Assembly (NCBI RefSeq): GCF_001421245.1
Contig: NZ_LMKE01000001.1
Span: 813,086-877,085, forward strand
Direction: 5' to 3'
From: Sphingomonas sp. Leaf10
Lineage (GTDB): Bacteria > Pseudomonadota > Alphaproteobacteria > Sphingomonadales > Sphingomonadaceae
Length of the DNA stretch: 64,000 nt
Both the position numbers and the translations under genes were made by a program. The notes under the pieces are model-generated. The model worked only from the letters and a program-made list of their open reading frames with translations. It did no database searches and was not told the DNA's origin. This document shows, in pieces, positions 53,148 through 62,667 of this stretch (its first letter is position 1; each line of letters starts with the position of its first letter).

Positions 53148-53732
53148 TTACCGCTCCGCCCGTCCGCGGGCAAGCAGCGGATAGGGATCGATCGCGCGCC
53201 CCTGATGCCAAGCCTCATCGGGCAGCAGACGCTCGATGCCGAAATGAAGATGGGTGTTGCCCGGGCCGGCATTGCCGGTGTCGCCGACCACGCCGATCGG
53301 GTCGCCGGCACGTACCCGACCGCCTTCCCGCAGACCCGGCGCGTAGCTCGCGAGGTGCGCGTAATAATAGGACAGCCTGCGGTCGGGCGCGCGGACATAG
53401 GCGGTGATGCCGCCGCCACCGTTACTGTAGAACAGCTTTTCGACAACCCCATTCGCCGCCGCGACGACCGGGGTGCCGGCCGGGGCCATGATATCGGTGC
53501 CGGTATGGCCGCGCGCTCCGCCGCCGCGGCTATCGCCCCAGCTGTCGCGGATATCGGACCAGCGTGCGCCCTGCACCGGCATGACCAGCCCGGCCGCCGG
53601 CACCCTTTCGGCGGCCACGACCTGCTTCGGGGCACGGCGGGGGGCGGCCGATCCGCCGAAATCGACCAACAATGCAGCCAGCGCGCCGATCGCCGCGAAC
53701 AGGCCGAAAAAGGTCCAGCCGATCCGGTTCAT
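53148..53732 (-). CDS. M23 family metallopeptidase (LytM-like)
   Basis: 194 residues with an N-terminal transmembrane or signal segment (about 5-25, [20 protein letters not shown]). The M23 zinc site is complete: [20 protein letters not shown] (HxxxD) and [16 protein letters not shown] (HxH), with [20 protein letters not shown] between. It cleaves peptidoglycan cross-links or acts as an amidase activator in the periplasm. It is next to an L,D-transpeptidase gene (11 bases away), making a small wall-remodelling pair. Confidence 0.92.
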   Translation of the reverse strand: MNRIGWTFFGLFAAIGALAALLVDFGGSAAPRRAPKQVVAAERVPAAGLVMPVQGARWSDIRDSWGDSRGGGARGHTGTDIMAPAGTPVVAAANGVVEKLFYSNGGGGITAYVRAPDRRLSYYYAHLASYAPGLREGGRVRAGDPIGVVGDTGNAGPGNTHLHFGIERLLPDEAWHQGRAIDPYPLLARGRAER

Positions 53733-53743
53733 GCCCCTTGCCC

Positions 53744-54733
53744 TTATGGCTGGAAGATCGCCGGAGTGCCCGGCTTTACCATCAGCGACAGGCGCGCCGC
53801 GTCCCAGTTGGTGAGGCGGATGCAGCCGTTGCTCTCGGTCTTGCCGATATTCTCCGGCTCAGGGGTGCCGTGGATGCCGTAATGCTCCTTCGACAGATCG
53901 ATCCAGACGACACCGACGGGATTGTTTGGACCGGGCGGCACGATCTCCTTGCTGTCCGACTTGTCGGCATGGCGCAGGATCGCCGGATTATATTGCCAAT
54001 CGGGATTGGGGGCGACGCCCTGGATCGTCCATTTGCCGATCGGCAGCGGGTCGTGCGAAGATCCCATCGTCGCGGGGAACTGGGCGAGGATGCGGTCGCC
54101 GGCATAGGCACGCAGCCATCCTTCCGACTTGTCGACGACGACGCGGTCGGCCTGCTGCTGATTCGCATCGACGTTCAGGTTGGCGAGCGTCTGGCGATAT
54201 TCGGGCGACCAGGTATCGGGATAGCTGCGTGAGGCCGGCAGGACGTTGGGGAAGACGACGCGGGTGCCAGCGCTCAGCATCGTCTCGCGGCTGTTGAGCG
54301 CGACCAGCGTGGCGGGGGTGGTGTGGAACATCTCCGCCAGTTTTTCGAGCGGGGAGCGATAGCCGATCACCGTCAGCTTCGCCTGTTCGGCATAATCCTT
54401 AGGGATCGGATTAGTGTACGGGCCGGCAAGCGCACGGTCGGAGAGGGTCAGCGTGACGGTCGCCGGCCGCATATTGGGATTGAGCGCCCGCACCGTGGCG
54501 GGGTCGAGCTTCCCGGTGACGGGCAGGTCGCGGGCCGATTGGAAGCCACGCAACGCCTTCGCAAAGGCCGGGCTGTCCCGACCATCGATCACCCCGACCG
54601 TGAAGCCGTGGCGGTCGAGCAGCACCTGCGCATGCAGGACATTCTGGTCGATCGCCGGCAGCCCCTGCGGCGCGGGCGCCTGTGCCATCGCCGCGCCGCC
54701 CAACAGGATCGCCGCCCATGCCAGTCGCTTCAT
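53744..54733 (-). CDS. L,D-transpeptidase (YkuD family) with peptidoglycan-binding domain
   Basis: 329 residues. Signal peptide (about 1-18, ending AAMAQA), a PG_binding_1-like domain (VLLDRHGFTVGVIDGRDSPA, GFQSARDLPVTGKLDPATVR), a LysM-like stretch (EMFHTTPATLVALN), and the YkuD catalytic domain with HGTPEPENIGKTESNGCIRL containing the His and nucleophile Cys. It forms 3-3 cross-links or attaches lipoproteins to peptidoglycan. Adjacent to the M23 peptidase on the same strand. Confidence 0.93.
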   Translation of the reverse strand: MKRLAWAAILLGGAAMAQAPAPQGLPAIDQNVLHAQVLLDRHGFTVGVIDGRDSPAFAKALRGFQSARDLPVTGKLDPATVRALNPNMRPATVTLTLSDRALAGPYTNPIPKDYAEQAKLTVIGYRSPLEKLAEMFHTTPATLVALNSRETMLSAGTRVVFPNVLPASRSYPDTWSPEYRQTLANLNVDANQQQADRVVVDKSEGWLRAYAGDRILAQFPATMGSSHDPLPIGKWTIQGVAPNPDWQYNPAILRHADKSDSKEIVPPGPNNPVGVVWIDLSKEHYGIHGTPEPENIGKTESNGCIRLTNWDAARLSLMVKPGTPAIFQP

Positions 54734-54791
54734 GACCCCTCCTCGAACTCGTTGAGGCTCGATAACGAACGGCCGGCAAAGACGTTTCCGA

Positions 54792-55475
54792 CTATCCTAG
54801 CAGCTCGGCAAAGGCGCGGACGGCGGCGGTTTCGTCGCCGTTCCACACCGCCCCCGACACGGCGAGGAAATCGGCGCCGGCGGCGACCAGCGGCGCGGCG
54901 TTGGCAGGGGTAATGCCGCCGATCGCGACGCAGGGCAGTTCGAACACCGCCGACCACCAGGACAGGATCACCGGTTCGGGGACGTGGCGCACTTCCTTGG
55001 TCATGGTGGGATAGAAGGCACCGAAGGCGACATAGTCGGCGCCGGCCTCACCCGCCTCCATCGCCAGATGACGGCTGTCATGGGCGGTCACACCGATCTG
55101 CGCATTGGGGCCGAGCACGTCGCGCGCCTCGCGGGGATCGCCATCGTCCTGCCCGAGATGGACGCCGTCGGCACCCAAGCGCTTGGCGAGGCTGATGCTG
55201 TCGTTGACGAGGAAGGCGACGTCGCGGTCGGCGCAGATGCGTTGCAGGGGTTCGGCCAGACGCGCGGCCGCGTGCTGATCGATATCCTTCACGCGAAACT
55301 GGAAGGCGGCGACCGGGCCGGCATCGAGCGCGCGGGCAAGGCGATCGGGGAAAATGCCGGTCACGTCGAGCGGCGAGATCAGATAGAGCTGGCACGGCGG
55401 GCGGCGCACATCGCGGACGAACTGCTTCGCGAAATCGGGGGACAGCGGGCCGAGCGGATCTTCGTCGAGGGTCAT
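54792..55475 (-). CDS. thiE: thiamine phosphate synthase (ThiE-like)
   Basis: 227 residues from ATG 55475 with GGGAGG six bases upstream. TIM-barrel with LYLISPLDVT, AFQFRVKD, FLVNDSISLAKRLGADGVHL, GQDDGDPREARDVLG, YVAFGAFYPTMTKEV and CVAIGGITPANAAPLVAAGA. It joins the pyrimidine and thiazole halves of thiamine. No TPP riboswitch is visible upstream and no other thi gene is near, so it may be regulated differently. Confidence 0.9.
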   Translation of the reverse strand: MTLDEDPLGPLSPDFAKQFVRDVRRPPCQLYLISPLDVTGIFPDRLARALDAGPVAAFQFRVKDIDQHAAARLAEPLQRICADRDVAFLVNDSISLAKRLGADGVHLGQDDGDPREARDVLGPNAQIGVTAHDSRHLAMEAGEAGADYVAFGAFYPTMTKEVRHVPEPVILSWWSAVFELPCVAIGGITPANAAPLVAAGADFLAVSGAVWNGDETAAVRAFAELLG

Positions 55476-55621
55476 GGCGCCTCCCTGCCCCAGCAAGGCG
55501 GCGGGTGGAAGGGTTTCGGGGCGTCAAAGTTCACTAAGTTCACACTCGCACGCAGTTTGCGTTCGGCAAGTTGCGATCTCTTCGTCCATCGACCACTACC
55601 GTCGGGCAGTCCACGATGACG

Positions 55622-55659
55622 AAAGAGCACCGGACGCGCGAACGCCCGGTGCCCTTTTG
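55622..55659. terminator. bidirectional-looking terminator after fba
   Basis: GCACCGG at 55627-55633 pairs with CCGGTGC at 55646-55652 around a 12-base loop. The minus-strand side is followed by TCTTTC and the plus side by CCTTTTGT. It lies about 40 bases beyond the fba stop and upstream of thiE, so it should end the fba transcript. Confidence 0.65.
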
Positions 55660-55691
55660 TCACGATCGGCAGTCGGTAGGAAAGCCGAGCC

Positions 55692-56597
55692 TTACGCGGC
55701 GACCAGCGACTTTTGGGTCGAGGCGGCATGGATTTCGTCGATCGCCTCGCCCAGCGACGCGTCGAATTCGGCGTCGGTCATCTGCTGGCGTAGTTCCGAC
55801 AGCAGCGCACGGCTGAAGCTGGCGATGATGCCGGGGTTCTTCGCCAGTTCGGCGCAGGCTTCGGTCCGGCCGAACCCGCCCGAGAGGGCCACGACGCGCA
55901 GCACACGCGGATGGTCGACCAGCGGCTGGAACAGGCCGGGCTTGGCCGGCAGCGACAGCTTCAGCATGACCTTGTCATCGCCCGGCATCGCATCGAGCGC
56001 CTTCAACGTCTCGTCGAGCAGGATCTGGTCGGCCTCGGCGCGCTCGGCGCTCTTGATGTTCACTTCCGGCTCGATGATCGGCATCAGCCCGGCGGCGAGG
56101 ACTTGGCTTGCAACCTCGAACTGCTGCTTGACCACGGCGGCGATACCCCCGGCATTGGCGAGGTTGATGACCGAGCGTTCCTTGGTGCCGAAGATGCCGA
56201 GCTTGGCAGCACGGGTGAGCAGCTCGTCGAGGCCGGGGATCGGCTTCATCAGCTGCACCCCGTTCGCTTCGTCTTCCAGACCCTTGTCGATCTTCAGGAA
56301 GGGAACGACGCCCTTGTCGGCCAGTGCTTGTGGCACCGGCTTGCCGCCCGCCTGCCCGTCCATGGTGCGTTCGAACAGGATCGCGCCAATCACCTTGTCA
56401 CCGATGAAGGCGTCGGAGGTGATGATACGGGCGCGCATGTCGTGGATCAGACCGAACATTTCCTCATCGGTGCCCCACGCGCCGTCCTCGACGCCGTACC
56501 CCTTCAGCGCCTTCGGCGTCGAACCGCCGCTCTGGTCGAGCGCGGCGATGAAACCCTGTCCGTCGGCAATCTTCGCAGTCATGTCAGCGGTGTTCAT
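55692..56597 (-). CDS. fba: class I fructose-bisphosphate aldolase
   Basis: 301 residues from ATG 56597. Class I (Schiff-base) aldolase: GFIAALDQSGGSTPKALKGY near the N-terminus, GAILFERTMDG, VPFLKIDKGLEDEANGVQLM, MPIIEPEVNIKSAERAEADQ and VMLKLSLPAKPGLFQPLVDH with the Schiff-base Lys, then VVALSGGFGRTEACAELA. It splits fructose 1,6-bisphosphate. It is downstream of pgk in the glycolytic cluster, separated from it by the toxin-antitoxin pair and a repeat region. Confidence 0.95.
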   Translation of the reverse strand: MNTADMTAKIADGQGFIAALDQSGGSTPKALKGYGVEDGAWGTDEEMFGLIHDMRARIITSDAFIGDKVIGAILFERTMDGQAGGKPVPQALADKGVVPFLKIDKGLEDEANGVQLMKPIPGLDELLTRAAKLGIFGTKERSVINLANAGGIAAVVKQQFEVASQVLAAGLMPIIEPEVNIKSAERAEADQILLDETLKALDAMPGDDKVMLKLSLPAKPGLFQPLVDHPRVLRVVALSGGFGRTEACAELAKNPGIIASFSRALLSELRQQMTDAEFDASLGEAIDEIHAASTQKSLVAA

Positions 56598-56625
56598 GGG
56601 CGTTCCCCTTAGATTCGAAAAGAAA

Positions 56626-56958
56626 TCAGAGCGCGAGCCAGCGCCGCAGCGCCTGATCCACCTGCTCCATCGATGTTGCAGTCGCTTGACCGAGCACACG
56701 GACGATGCGGCTGCGGCGGAGCGTCTTGATCTTGTCGACCTGCGCCTCGCTCTCGACCGAAATGCCGGTCGTGTCCGATGGGGCGAAGGGCACGCGGAAC
56801 AGCGTTTCTCCGCCGGTCAGGCTGGTCATCGGGATCAGCGTGACCGAAGCATGTGCTTCGTTGAACAGATCGGATTGCACGACCAGAAAGGGCCGCCGCT
56901 TGTTGGCCAGTGCCTCTGGACCTTCGACCAGCACGATCATGCCGCGCCTTATTTCCAC
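56626..56958 (-). CDS. MazF/PemK-family toxin
   Basis: 110 residues from GTG 56958 (VEIRRGMIVLVEGPEALANK), which overlaps the antitoxin end by 10 bases; ATG 56940 is an alternative. The MazF/PemK fold is indicated by RRGMIVLVEG, KRRPFLVVQSDLFNEAHASV, VTLIPMTSL and SEAQVDKIKTLRRSRIVRVL. Proteins of this family are sequence-specific mRNA interferases held in check by a cognate antitoxin. It lies between fba and pgk on the same strand. Confidence 0.88.
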   Translation of the reverse strand: MEIRRGMIVLVEGPEALANKRRPFLVVQSDLFNEAHASVTLIPMTSLTGGETLFRVPFAPSDTTGISVESEAQVDKIKTLRRSRIVRVLGQATATSMEQVDQALRRWLAL

Positions 56959-57185
56959 CGGCCATCCTCCGCCTCTACGCGATCGAAGAATGCCCAGTCG
57001 GCGCCGTCGTCGCGGGCGGCGGCGCGTTCGGACTGGCGGCGGGCTTCGGCGCGAAAGGCTTCGTCGTGCAGCTCGACATAGCGGCGCACGGCATCGCGGG
57101 CGATGTCGCTCTTCGAGCGTCCCTGCGAGCGGGCGACATTGGCCAGCCGCTCCTCCAGCTCGGTATCGAGTCGTACGCCTAGCAC
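56949..57185 (-). CDS. ribbon-helix-helix (CopG-type) antitoxin
   Basis: 78 residues from GTG 57185. N-terminal ribbon-helix-helix: MLGVRLDTELEERLANVARS, GRSKSDIARDAVRRYVELHD. The C-terminal 30 residues are charged (EAFRAEARRQSERAAARDDG) and likely wrap the toxin. It precedes and overlaps the MazF-like gene, the normal antitoxin-first order, and should repress its own promoter. Confidence 0.88.
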   Translation of the reverse strand: MLGVRLDTELEERLANVARSQGRSKSDIARDAVRRYVELHDEAFRAEARRQSERAAARDDGADWAFFDRVEAEDGRWK

Positions 57186-57579
57186 CCGGTGCCACCCTCC
57201 GTTTAACGTGTTGAACGGGTAGCTTGGGTTGCAGTTTGGATCAAGCAGGTTGTTTTGTTGGGGGGGGGTGTTTCAGAAAGAGAAGTTTGTTTCATGCGAA
57301 GGCGCGAAGGCGCCGAGAAAAGAAGGGGTTCATGCAGAGGCGCAGAGACGCGGAGGGGTTTGCGGTCGGGGAACCGTCTCGTATCAGCGAGACATTCTTG
57401 CTTTCGGCAGCGTGCGGATTGAAGGCCGCTGGCGCGGCAAGGGCAACCTTCTCCGCGCCTCCGCGCCTCTGCGCGAACCACCTTCTCTTTGCGCCTTCGC
57501 GTGAACCAATCTTCCTGAAACCACCGACGCAGCGCGTCACCCCGGTCACGATCAGGGATGACGCGCCGCCCGACAATCG
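57186..57579. other. non-coding region between antitoxin and pgk
   Basis: No credible gene is seen in these 394 bases; the open frames are antisense products of a GA/GC-rich imperfect inverted repeat (57271-57520). It also contains a run of nine G (57260-57268) and, between the repeat arms, about 85 bases without further structure that I can name. Confidence 0.75.
57271..57520. repeat. large imperfect inverted repeat (CGCAGAGGCGC family)
   Basis: The left arm (about 57271-57360: TTTCATGCGAAGGCGCGAAG, then TTCATGCAGAGGCGCAGAGA) recurs, reversed and complemented, on the right (about 57447-57520: in reverse TTCACGCGAAGGCGCAAAGA, then TTCGCGCAGAGGCGCGGAGG). The arms are similar by eye over about 75 bases and face each other across roughly 86 bases. 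Sequences of this GCAGAGGCGC type occur scattered in many bacterial genomes; here two face each other. Confidence 0.72.
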
Positions 57580-58770
57580 TCAGCGGGCCAGTGCGGCGAC
57601 GCCGGGCAGTTCCTTGCCTTCCATCCATTCGAGGAACGCGCCGCCGGCGGTCGAGACGAAGCTGAACTGGTCGGCGACGCCGGCCTGGTTGAGCGCGGCA
57701 ACGGTATCACCACCGCCCGCGACCGATACCAGCGAGCCATCCGCAGTCAGCGCCGCTGCCGTCTTGGCGAGCGACACCGTCGCGACGTCGAACGGCGGGG
57801 TTTCGAACGCGCCCATCGGGCCGTTCCACACCAGCGTGCGACAGTTCTTCAGCACATCACCCAACGCCTCGGTCGCGGCGGGGCCGACGTCGAGGATCAT
57901 TTCGTCGGCGGCGACTTCGTGGACGTTGACAGTGCGGGTCGCAGGGTTCGGCTTGAATTCGGTCGCGACGACGACGTCATAGGGCAGATGGATGGTGCAG
58001 CCGGCCTTTTCCGCGGCCTCGAAGATTTGGTCGGCGGTACCGGTCAGTTCATGCTCGCACAGCGACTTGCCGACATTCACGCCGCGCGCGGCGAGGAAGG
58101 TGTTGGCCATGCCGCCGCCGATGATCAGGTGGTCGACCTGCCCCACCAGATGCTTCAGCACGTCGAGCTTCGACGACACCTTCGCCCCGCCGACGACTGC
58201 CGCGACCGGATGCTGCGGATTGCCCAGCGCCTTGTCGAGCGCGTCGAGTTCGGCCTCCATCTGACGTCCGGCAAAGGCAGGCAGCTTGTGCGCCAGTCCT
58301 TCGGTCGAGGCATGAGCGCGGTGCGCGGCGGAGAAGGCGTCGTTGACATAATAGTCGCCGAGTGCGGCCATGGTTTCAACGAGTTGTGGGTCGTTCTTTT
58401 CCTCGCCCGCGAAGAAACGGGTGTTTTCGAGAACGGCGATATCGCCCGGCTGCATCATACGCACCGCTTCGGCAGCACCAGTCCAGTCGACGAAGCGAAC
58501 TTCGCGACCCAGCACGTCGGACAGCGGCTTGGTGACCGGGGCGAGCGACATGGTCGGATTGGGCTGCCCCTTGGGCCGGCCAAAATGGGCGAGGATCAGG
58601 ACGATCGCGCCGCGGTCGGCGAGGTCGGTGACGGTGCCGATGGTGGCACGCAGGCGGGTATCGTCGGTGACGGCGCCATCGACCATCGGAACGTTCAGAT
58701 CCTCGCGGACCAGCACGCGCTTGCCGGTGAGGTCGCCCATGTCGTCGAGCGTCTTGAAGTTACGGCTCAT
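57580..58770 (-). CDS. pgk: phosphoglycerate kinase
   Basis: 396 residues from ATG 58770 with AGGAG upstream; the preceding GTG is less likely. [88 protein letters not shown] and [15 protein letters not shown] cover substrate and nucleotide sites. It makes ATP from 1,3-bisphosphoglycerate. Downstream of gap in the cluster, with the MOSC gene between. Confidence 0.97.
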   Translation of the reverse strand: MSRNFKTLDDMGDLTGKRVLVREDLNVPMVDGAVTDDTRLRATIGTVTDLADRGAIVLILAHFGRPKGQPNPTMSLAPVTKPLSDVLGREVRFVDWTGAAEAVRMMQPGDIAVLENTRFFAGEEKNDPQLVETMAALGDYYVNDAFSAAHRAHASTEGLAHKLPAFAGRQMEAELDALDKALGNPQHPVAAVVGGAKVSSKLDVLKHLVGQVDHLIIGGGMANTFLAARGVNVGKSLCEHELTGTADQIFEAAEKAGCTIHLPYDVVVATEFKPNPATRTVNVHEVAADEMILDVGPAATEALGDVLKNCRTLVWNGPMGAFETPPFDVATVSLAKTAAALTADGSLVSVAGGGDTVAALNQAGVADQFSFVSTAGGAFLEWMEGKELPGVAALAR

Positions 58771-58795
58771 CACTGTGTCTCCTTCACCGTTTATG

Positions 58796-58882
58796 CTGAG
58801 TAGAGACTGAGCGATGGCGAAGGCTCGTATCGAAGCATCGATCCTTCGATACGCCGCTTCGACAAGCTCAGCGGCTACTCAG
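58796..58882. repeat. nested hairpins between MOSC gene and pgk
   Basis: Outer arms CTGAGTAG (58796-58803) and CTACTCAG (58875-58882) enclose a 10-bp hairpin CGTATCGAAG/CTTCGATACG (58826-58835, 58844-58853). It also includes GCTTCGACAAGCTCAGCGG, a motif common in sphingomonad intergenic repeats. The right outer arm overlaps the MOSC stop codon, so the structure could end that transcript before pgk. Confidence 0.7.
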
Positions 58883-59348
58883 GATGAACGGATGGTTTTT
58901 CATTTCGTACCGGATCGCCGACGCGGATTTGACCGCCTTCGATCACCCGCGCCAGCGCGCCGCCGCGCCAGTCGGGGATCAACGCGCCACGCAGCCCTTC
59001 GACGATGGTCTCCATGCGGCTGCACGGATCGCATTCCTTGGTGATTTCGAGCAGCACCGGTCCGACGCGGACAAAGGCGCCGCGCGTTTGCGGCAGGTCG
59101 AAATCCTCGACCAGCAGGTTCGCGCGGCGTTCCCACCATGGCAGGTCGTGGCCGACCTCGCGCATCGCCTGCGCCCAGTCGCCGACTTCCATCAGCGATA
59201 CCTGCCGGTTGTTGCGGCCGGGCTTCAACGCACCGCGGAAATCGCCGTCGAGGCCGGTTTCGACGGTAACGCGTACCGTCTGCACCAGTTCGATCGGCCC
59301 GCGCGAAAAGGCGTGGCGGGCGATGCCCTTGAGGATACCGCCCGCCAC
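58875..59348 (-). CDS. MOSC domain protein
   Basis: 157 residues from GTG 59348, five bases after the gap stop. MOSC fold with the likely cofactor-handling segments [54 protein letters not shown] and [20 protein letters not shown]; the conserved Cys of MOSC proteins falls in CDPCSRM, with a nearby second Cys. MOSC proteins carry sulfur for molybdenum-cofactor enzymes or detoxify bases. It is inserted between gap and pgk, which otherwise would be adjacent. Confidence 0.82.
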   Translation of the reverse strand: MAGGILKGIARHAFSRGPIELVQTVRVTVETGLDGDFRGALKPGRNNRQVSLMEVGDWAQAMREVGHDLPWWERRANLLVEDFDLPQTRGAFVRVGPVLLEITKECDPCSRMETIVEGLRGALIPDWRGGALARVIEGGQIRVGDPVRNEKPSVHPE

Positions 59349-59352
59349 CGGG

Positions 59353-60360
59353 TCAGCCCAGCTTCGCCATCGCGGTCGCGGTGTCGACCATGCGGTTTGA
59401 GAAGCCCCATTCATTATCGTACCACGACACGACGCGGACCAGCTTGCCGTCGAGCACGGCGGTCTCGAGGCTGTCGACGGTCGACGAGGCGGGGGTGTGG
59501 ACGATGTCGATCGAGACCAGCGGGTCTGCCGAATAGACCAGCACGCCCTTCAGCGGACCCGATTCCGACGCCGCCTTCAGGATCGCATTGACTTCGTCCT
59601 TGGTCGTGTCGCGCTTCGGGGTGAAGGTCAGGTCGACGAGACTGCCGTCCGGCACCGGCACGCGCACTGCCGAACCGTCGAGACGGCCCTTGAGTTCGGG
59701 CAGGACTTCGCCGACCGCGCGGGCGGCACCGGTGGTGGTCGGGATCATCGACATGGCGGCGGCACGGGCGCGGCGCAGATCGGGGTGGATCTGGTCGAGG
59801 ATCTTCTGGTCGTTGGTATAGGCATGGATCGTGGTCATCAGCCCGCGTTCGATGCCGATCGAATCGTTCAGCACCTTGGCGACGGGTGCCAGGCAGTTGG
59901 TGGTGCACGACGCGTTCGACACGATCGTGTGACCGGCCTCCAGCTTGTCGTGGTTCACGCCATAGACGACGGTCAGGTCGACATTCTTGCCCGGAGCCGA
60001 GATCAGCACGCGCTTGGCACCGGCATCGATATGCTTCTGGCACGACGTGCGGTCGGTGAAGAAGCCGGTGCATTCGAGGACCAGTTCGACGCCCAGTTCC
60101 TTGTGCGGCAGGTTCGCCGGATCACGCTCGGCGGTGACACGGATGCGCTTGCCGTCGATGACCAGATCGTCACCCTCGGCCGACACTTCGCCCGGATACT
60201 TGCCATGGACCGAGTCGCGGCTGAACAGCCACGCATTCGACTTCGCATCGGCGAGGTCGTTGATCGTGACCAGTTCGAGGCCGCTATCGGGGCGTTCGAG
60301 GATCGCGCGCGCCACCAGGCGGCCGATGCGCCCGAATCCGTTGATCGCTACTTTCGTCAT
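59353..60360 (-). CDS. gap: glyceraldehyde-3-phosphate dehydrogenase
   Basis: 335 residues. [20 protein letters not shown] (Rossmann dinucleotide loop), [19 protein letters not shown] with the catalytic Cys, [40 protein letters not shown] and [20 protein letters not shown]. It oxidises glyceraldehyde 3-phosphate with NAD. Follows tkt by 13 bases on the same strand. Confidence 0.97.
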   Translation of the reverse strand: MTKVAINGFGRIGRLVARAILERPDSGLELVTINDLADAKSNAWLFSRDSVHGKYPGEVSAEGDDLVIDGKRIRVTAERDPANLPHKELGVELVLECTGFFTDRTSCQKHIDAGAKRVLISAPGKNVDLTVVYGVNHDKLEAGHTIVSNASCTTNCLAPVAKVLNDSIGIERGLMTTIHAYTNDQKILDQIHPDLRRARAAAMSMIPTTTGAARAVGEVLPELKGRLDGSAVRVPVPDGSLVDLTFTPKRDTTKDEVNAILKAASESGPLKGVLVYSADPLVSIDIVHTPASSTVDSLETAVLDGKLVRVVSWYDNEWGFSNRMVDTATAMAKLG

Positions 60361-60373
60361 ATCCGCGTCTCCC

Positions 60374-62353
60374 TCAATGTCCGAGCCGTGCCAGCACCTT
60401 CGCGGTGATGGCATCGGTGGTCAGGCCGAAATATTCGTAGAGCTTGTCCGCCGGGGCCGACGCCCCGAACCGGTCGATGCCGAAGCGCAGGCCGTCGACC
60501 ATCGTATAGCGTTCCCAGCCGATCGTCGTCCCGGCCTCGATCGAGACGCGCAGGAGTTCGTCGGGGCGGGCATGGGGCAGCACGTCCTCGCAATACGCAG
60601 CGTCCTGCGCATCGAAGCGCGACCAGCATGGCATCGACACGACATCGGCACCGATGCCCTGCCCTTCAAGCTTGGCGGCGACGCCGAGTGCGATCTCGAC
60701 CTCCGACCCGGTGGCAAGCAGGATGACGCGGCGGTCGGCCTCGGCACCCTTCAGGCGATAGGCACCGCGCGCGCTGCGGTTCTCGGCGGCGTCGGTGCGG
60801 ACCTGCGGCAGGTTCTGACGCGACAGCGCCAGCAGCGACGGACCGTCGCGGCGCTGGATCGCCAGTTCCCAGCATTCGGCCGTCTCGACGGCATCGGCGG
60901 GACGATAGACGTCGAGGCCGGGGATCAGGCGCAGGCTCATCACATGCTCGATCGGCTGGTGCGTCGGACCGTCCTCGCCCAGACCGATCGAGTCGTGAGT
61001 CATGACATAGACGACACCGGCATTCTGCAGCGCCGACAAGCGGATCGCGGGGCGGGCATAGTCAGCGAAGACTAGGAAGGTGCCGCCGTAAGCGAGGACG
61101 CCGCCATGGAGCGCCATGCCGTTCATCGCTGCCGACATGCCGAATTCGCGGATGCCGTAATGGATGTAGCGACCCGAATAGTCATCGGCCGTCAGCGGCT
61201 GCTGCGCCTTGGTCTGGGTGTTGTTCGACGGGGTCAGGTCGGCCGAACCACCGAGCGTTTCGGGCAGCGAGGCGTTGATCGCTTCGAGCGCCAGCGACGA
61301 TGCGACGCGGGTCGCGATCTTCTTCGGCTCGGCGAGCAGCGCGTCGACATGGCCCTTGAGCGACCAGCCCTCGGGCAGTTTGTTCGCCATGCGGCGTTCG
61401 AATTCGGCGCGATCGGCATGGGCGGCGAGGCGATCCTGCCATTCGGCGCGAACCGATCCGCCCTTCGCTCCGACCGCCTTCCATGCATCGGTCAGCTTTT
61501 CGGGCAGATGGAAGGCTTCATGTTCCCATAACAGCGCGGCGCGGGTGGCGAGGATCTCCTCGGCGCCGAGCGGCGAGCCATGGACCTTGTGACTGCCGCC
61601 CTTGTTCGGCGCGCCCTTGCCGATGACGGTGCGGCAGCAGACCAGCGACGGGCGCGGATCGGAAGCGGCTTCGGCCAGCGCGCGGTCGATATCGGCGAAG
61701 TCGTGGCCGTCGCAGGCGACGACGTGCCAGCCGGTCGCGGCATAGCGGGCAGCGACGTCTTCGCTGGTCGACAGATCGGTCGAACCGTCGATGGTGATGC
61801 GGTTGTCGTCCCACAACACGTTCAGCCGGCCGAGCTTTAGATGCCCGGCAAGGCCGATCGCTTCGTGGTTGATGCCTTCCATCAGGCAGCCGTCGCCGGC
61901 GATTACCCACGTACGGTGGTCGACCAGATCGTCGCCGAACACGGTGTTGAGGTGGCGTTCGGCGGTCGCCATGCCCACCGCCATCGCGAGGCCCTGCCCC
62001 AGCGGGCCGGTGGTGCATTCGATGCCGGGCAGTTCGAAATTCTCCGGGTGGCCGGCGCACGGGCTGCCCAGCTTGCGGAAATTCGCAATGTCCTCGATCG
62101 TCGGCTGGGCATAGCCGGTCAGATGGAGCAGCGAATAGATCAGCATCGACCCGTGCCCCGCCGACAGCACGAAGCGGTCGCGATCGGCCCAGTTCGGGTC
62201 GGTCGGATCGAATTTCAGATAGTTCGACCACAGGACCGTGGCGACATCGGCCATGCCCATCGGCATCCCCGGATGACCGGAATTGGCGGCCTCGACCGCA
62301 TCCATCGACAAAACGCGGATGGCGTTGGCGAGTTCGAGCTGGGATATGGTCAC
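60374..62353 (-). CDS. tkt: transketolase
   Basis: 659 residues from GTG 62353 with AGGAG five bases upstream (a GTG at 62359 is also in frame). Thiamine-diphosphate features: [40 protein letters not shown] (GDG...N), [20 protein letters not shown] and [20 protein letters not shown]. It shuffles two-carbon units in the pentose phosphate pathway. It is the first gene of the tkt-gap-MOSC-pgk run and is divergent from the zapA operon. Confidence 0.97.
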   Translation of the reverse strand: MTISQLELANAIRVLSMDAVEAANSGHPGMPMGMADVATVLWSNYLKFDPTDPNWADRDRFVLSAGHGSMLIYSLLHLTGYAQPTIEDIANFRKLGSPCAGHPENFELPGIECTTGPLGQGLAMAVGMATAERHLNTVFGDDLVDHRTWVIAGDGCLMEGINHEAIGLAGHLKLGRLNVLWDDNRITIDGSTDLSTSEDVAARYAATGWHVVACDGHDFADIDRALAEAASDPRPSLVCCRTVIGKGAPNKGGSHKVHGSPLGAEEILATRAALLWEHEAFHLPEKLTDAWKAVGAKGGSVRAEWQDRLAAHADRAEFERRMANKLPEGWSLKGHVDALLAEPKKIATRVASSLALEAINASLPETLGGSADLTPSNNTQTKAQQPLTADDYSGRYIHYGIREFGMSAAMNGMALHGGVLAYGGTFLVFADYARPAIRLSALQNAGVVYVMTHDSIGLGEDGPTHQPIEHVMSLRLIPGLDVYRPADAVETAECWELAIQRRDGPSLLALSRQNLPQVRTDAAENRSARGAYRLKGAEADRRVILLATGSEVEIALGVAAKLEGQGIGADVVSMPCWSRFDAQDAAYCEDVLPHARPDELLRVSIEAGTTIGWERYTMVDGLRFGIDRFGASAPADKLYEYFGLTTDAITAKVLARLGH

Positions 62354-62475
62354 GCGCACTCCTGTTGGGCGCCAGAGTCCTAAGGTTCGGGCGAGCCTTT
62401 GGAACCGTCGCGCCCTACAGTCAACCGCCCAGACGAAGGGTTGTTTAACATGTATAGCAAAGCTGGATTTGTCCG

Positions 62476-62667
62476 ATGAACGACGACCCCCACGCCGATG
62501 CCATTGCGCGGATCGACCGTGCACTGGTGCGGATCGAACGTGCAGCACAGTCGCAGGCGTTTGAAAATCATACACTTGCCGCCCGCCACGCCGCGTTGCG
62601 TACACGTATCGGCGATGCGATCGGTGCGCTGGATTCGGTGATCGCGCGCGAAACGGAAACCGATTGA
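62476..62667 (+). CDS. small coiled-coil protein upstream of zapA
   Basis: 63 residues, mostly one amphipathic helix (DAIARIDRALVRIERAAQSQ, AARHAALRTRIGDAIGALDS). There is no membrane segment. Its stop overlaps the zapA ATG (TGATG). Small helical proteins occupy this position before zapA in several alphaproteobacteria; a division-related role is suggested only by the pairing. Confidence 0.72.
   Translation: MNDDPHADAIARIDRALVRIERAAQSQAFENHTLAARHAALRTRIGDAIGALDSVIARETETD

Noticed and set aside
55476..55691. TPP riboswitch before thiE
   Set aside because: No CTGAGA-type thi-box or matching stem pattern is present between the fba terminator and thiE.
57229..57628. Small open frames between antitoxin and pgk
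   Set aside because: They are produced by the inverted repeat (Arg/Gly/Glu-rich, overlapping on both strands) and have no ribosome binding site.
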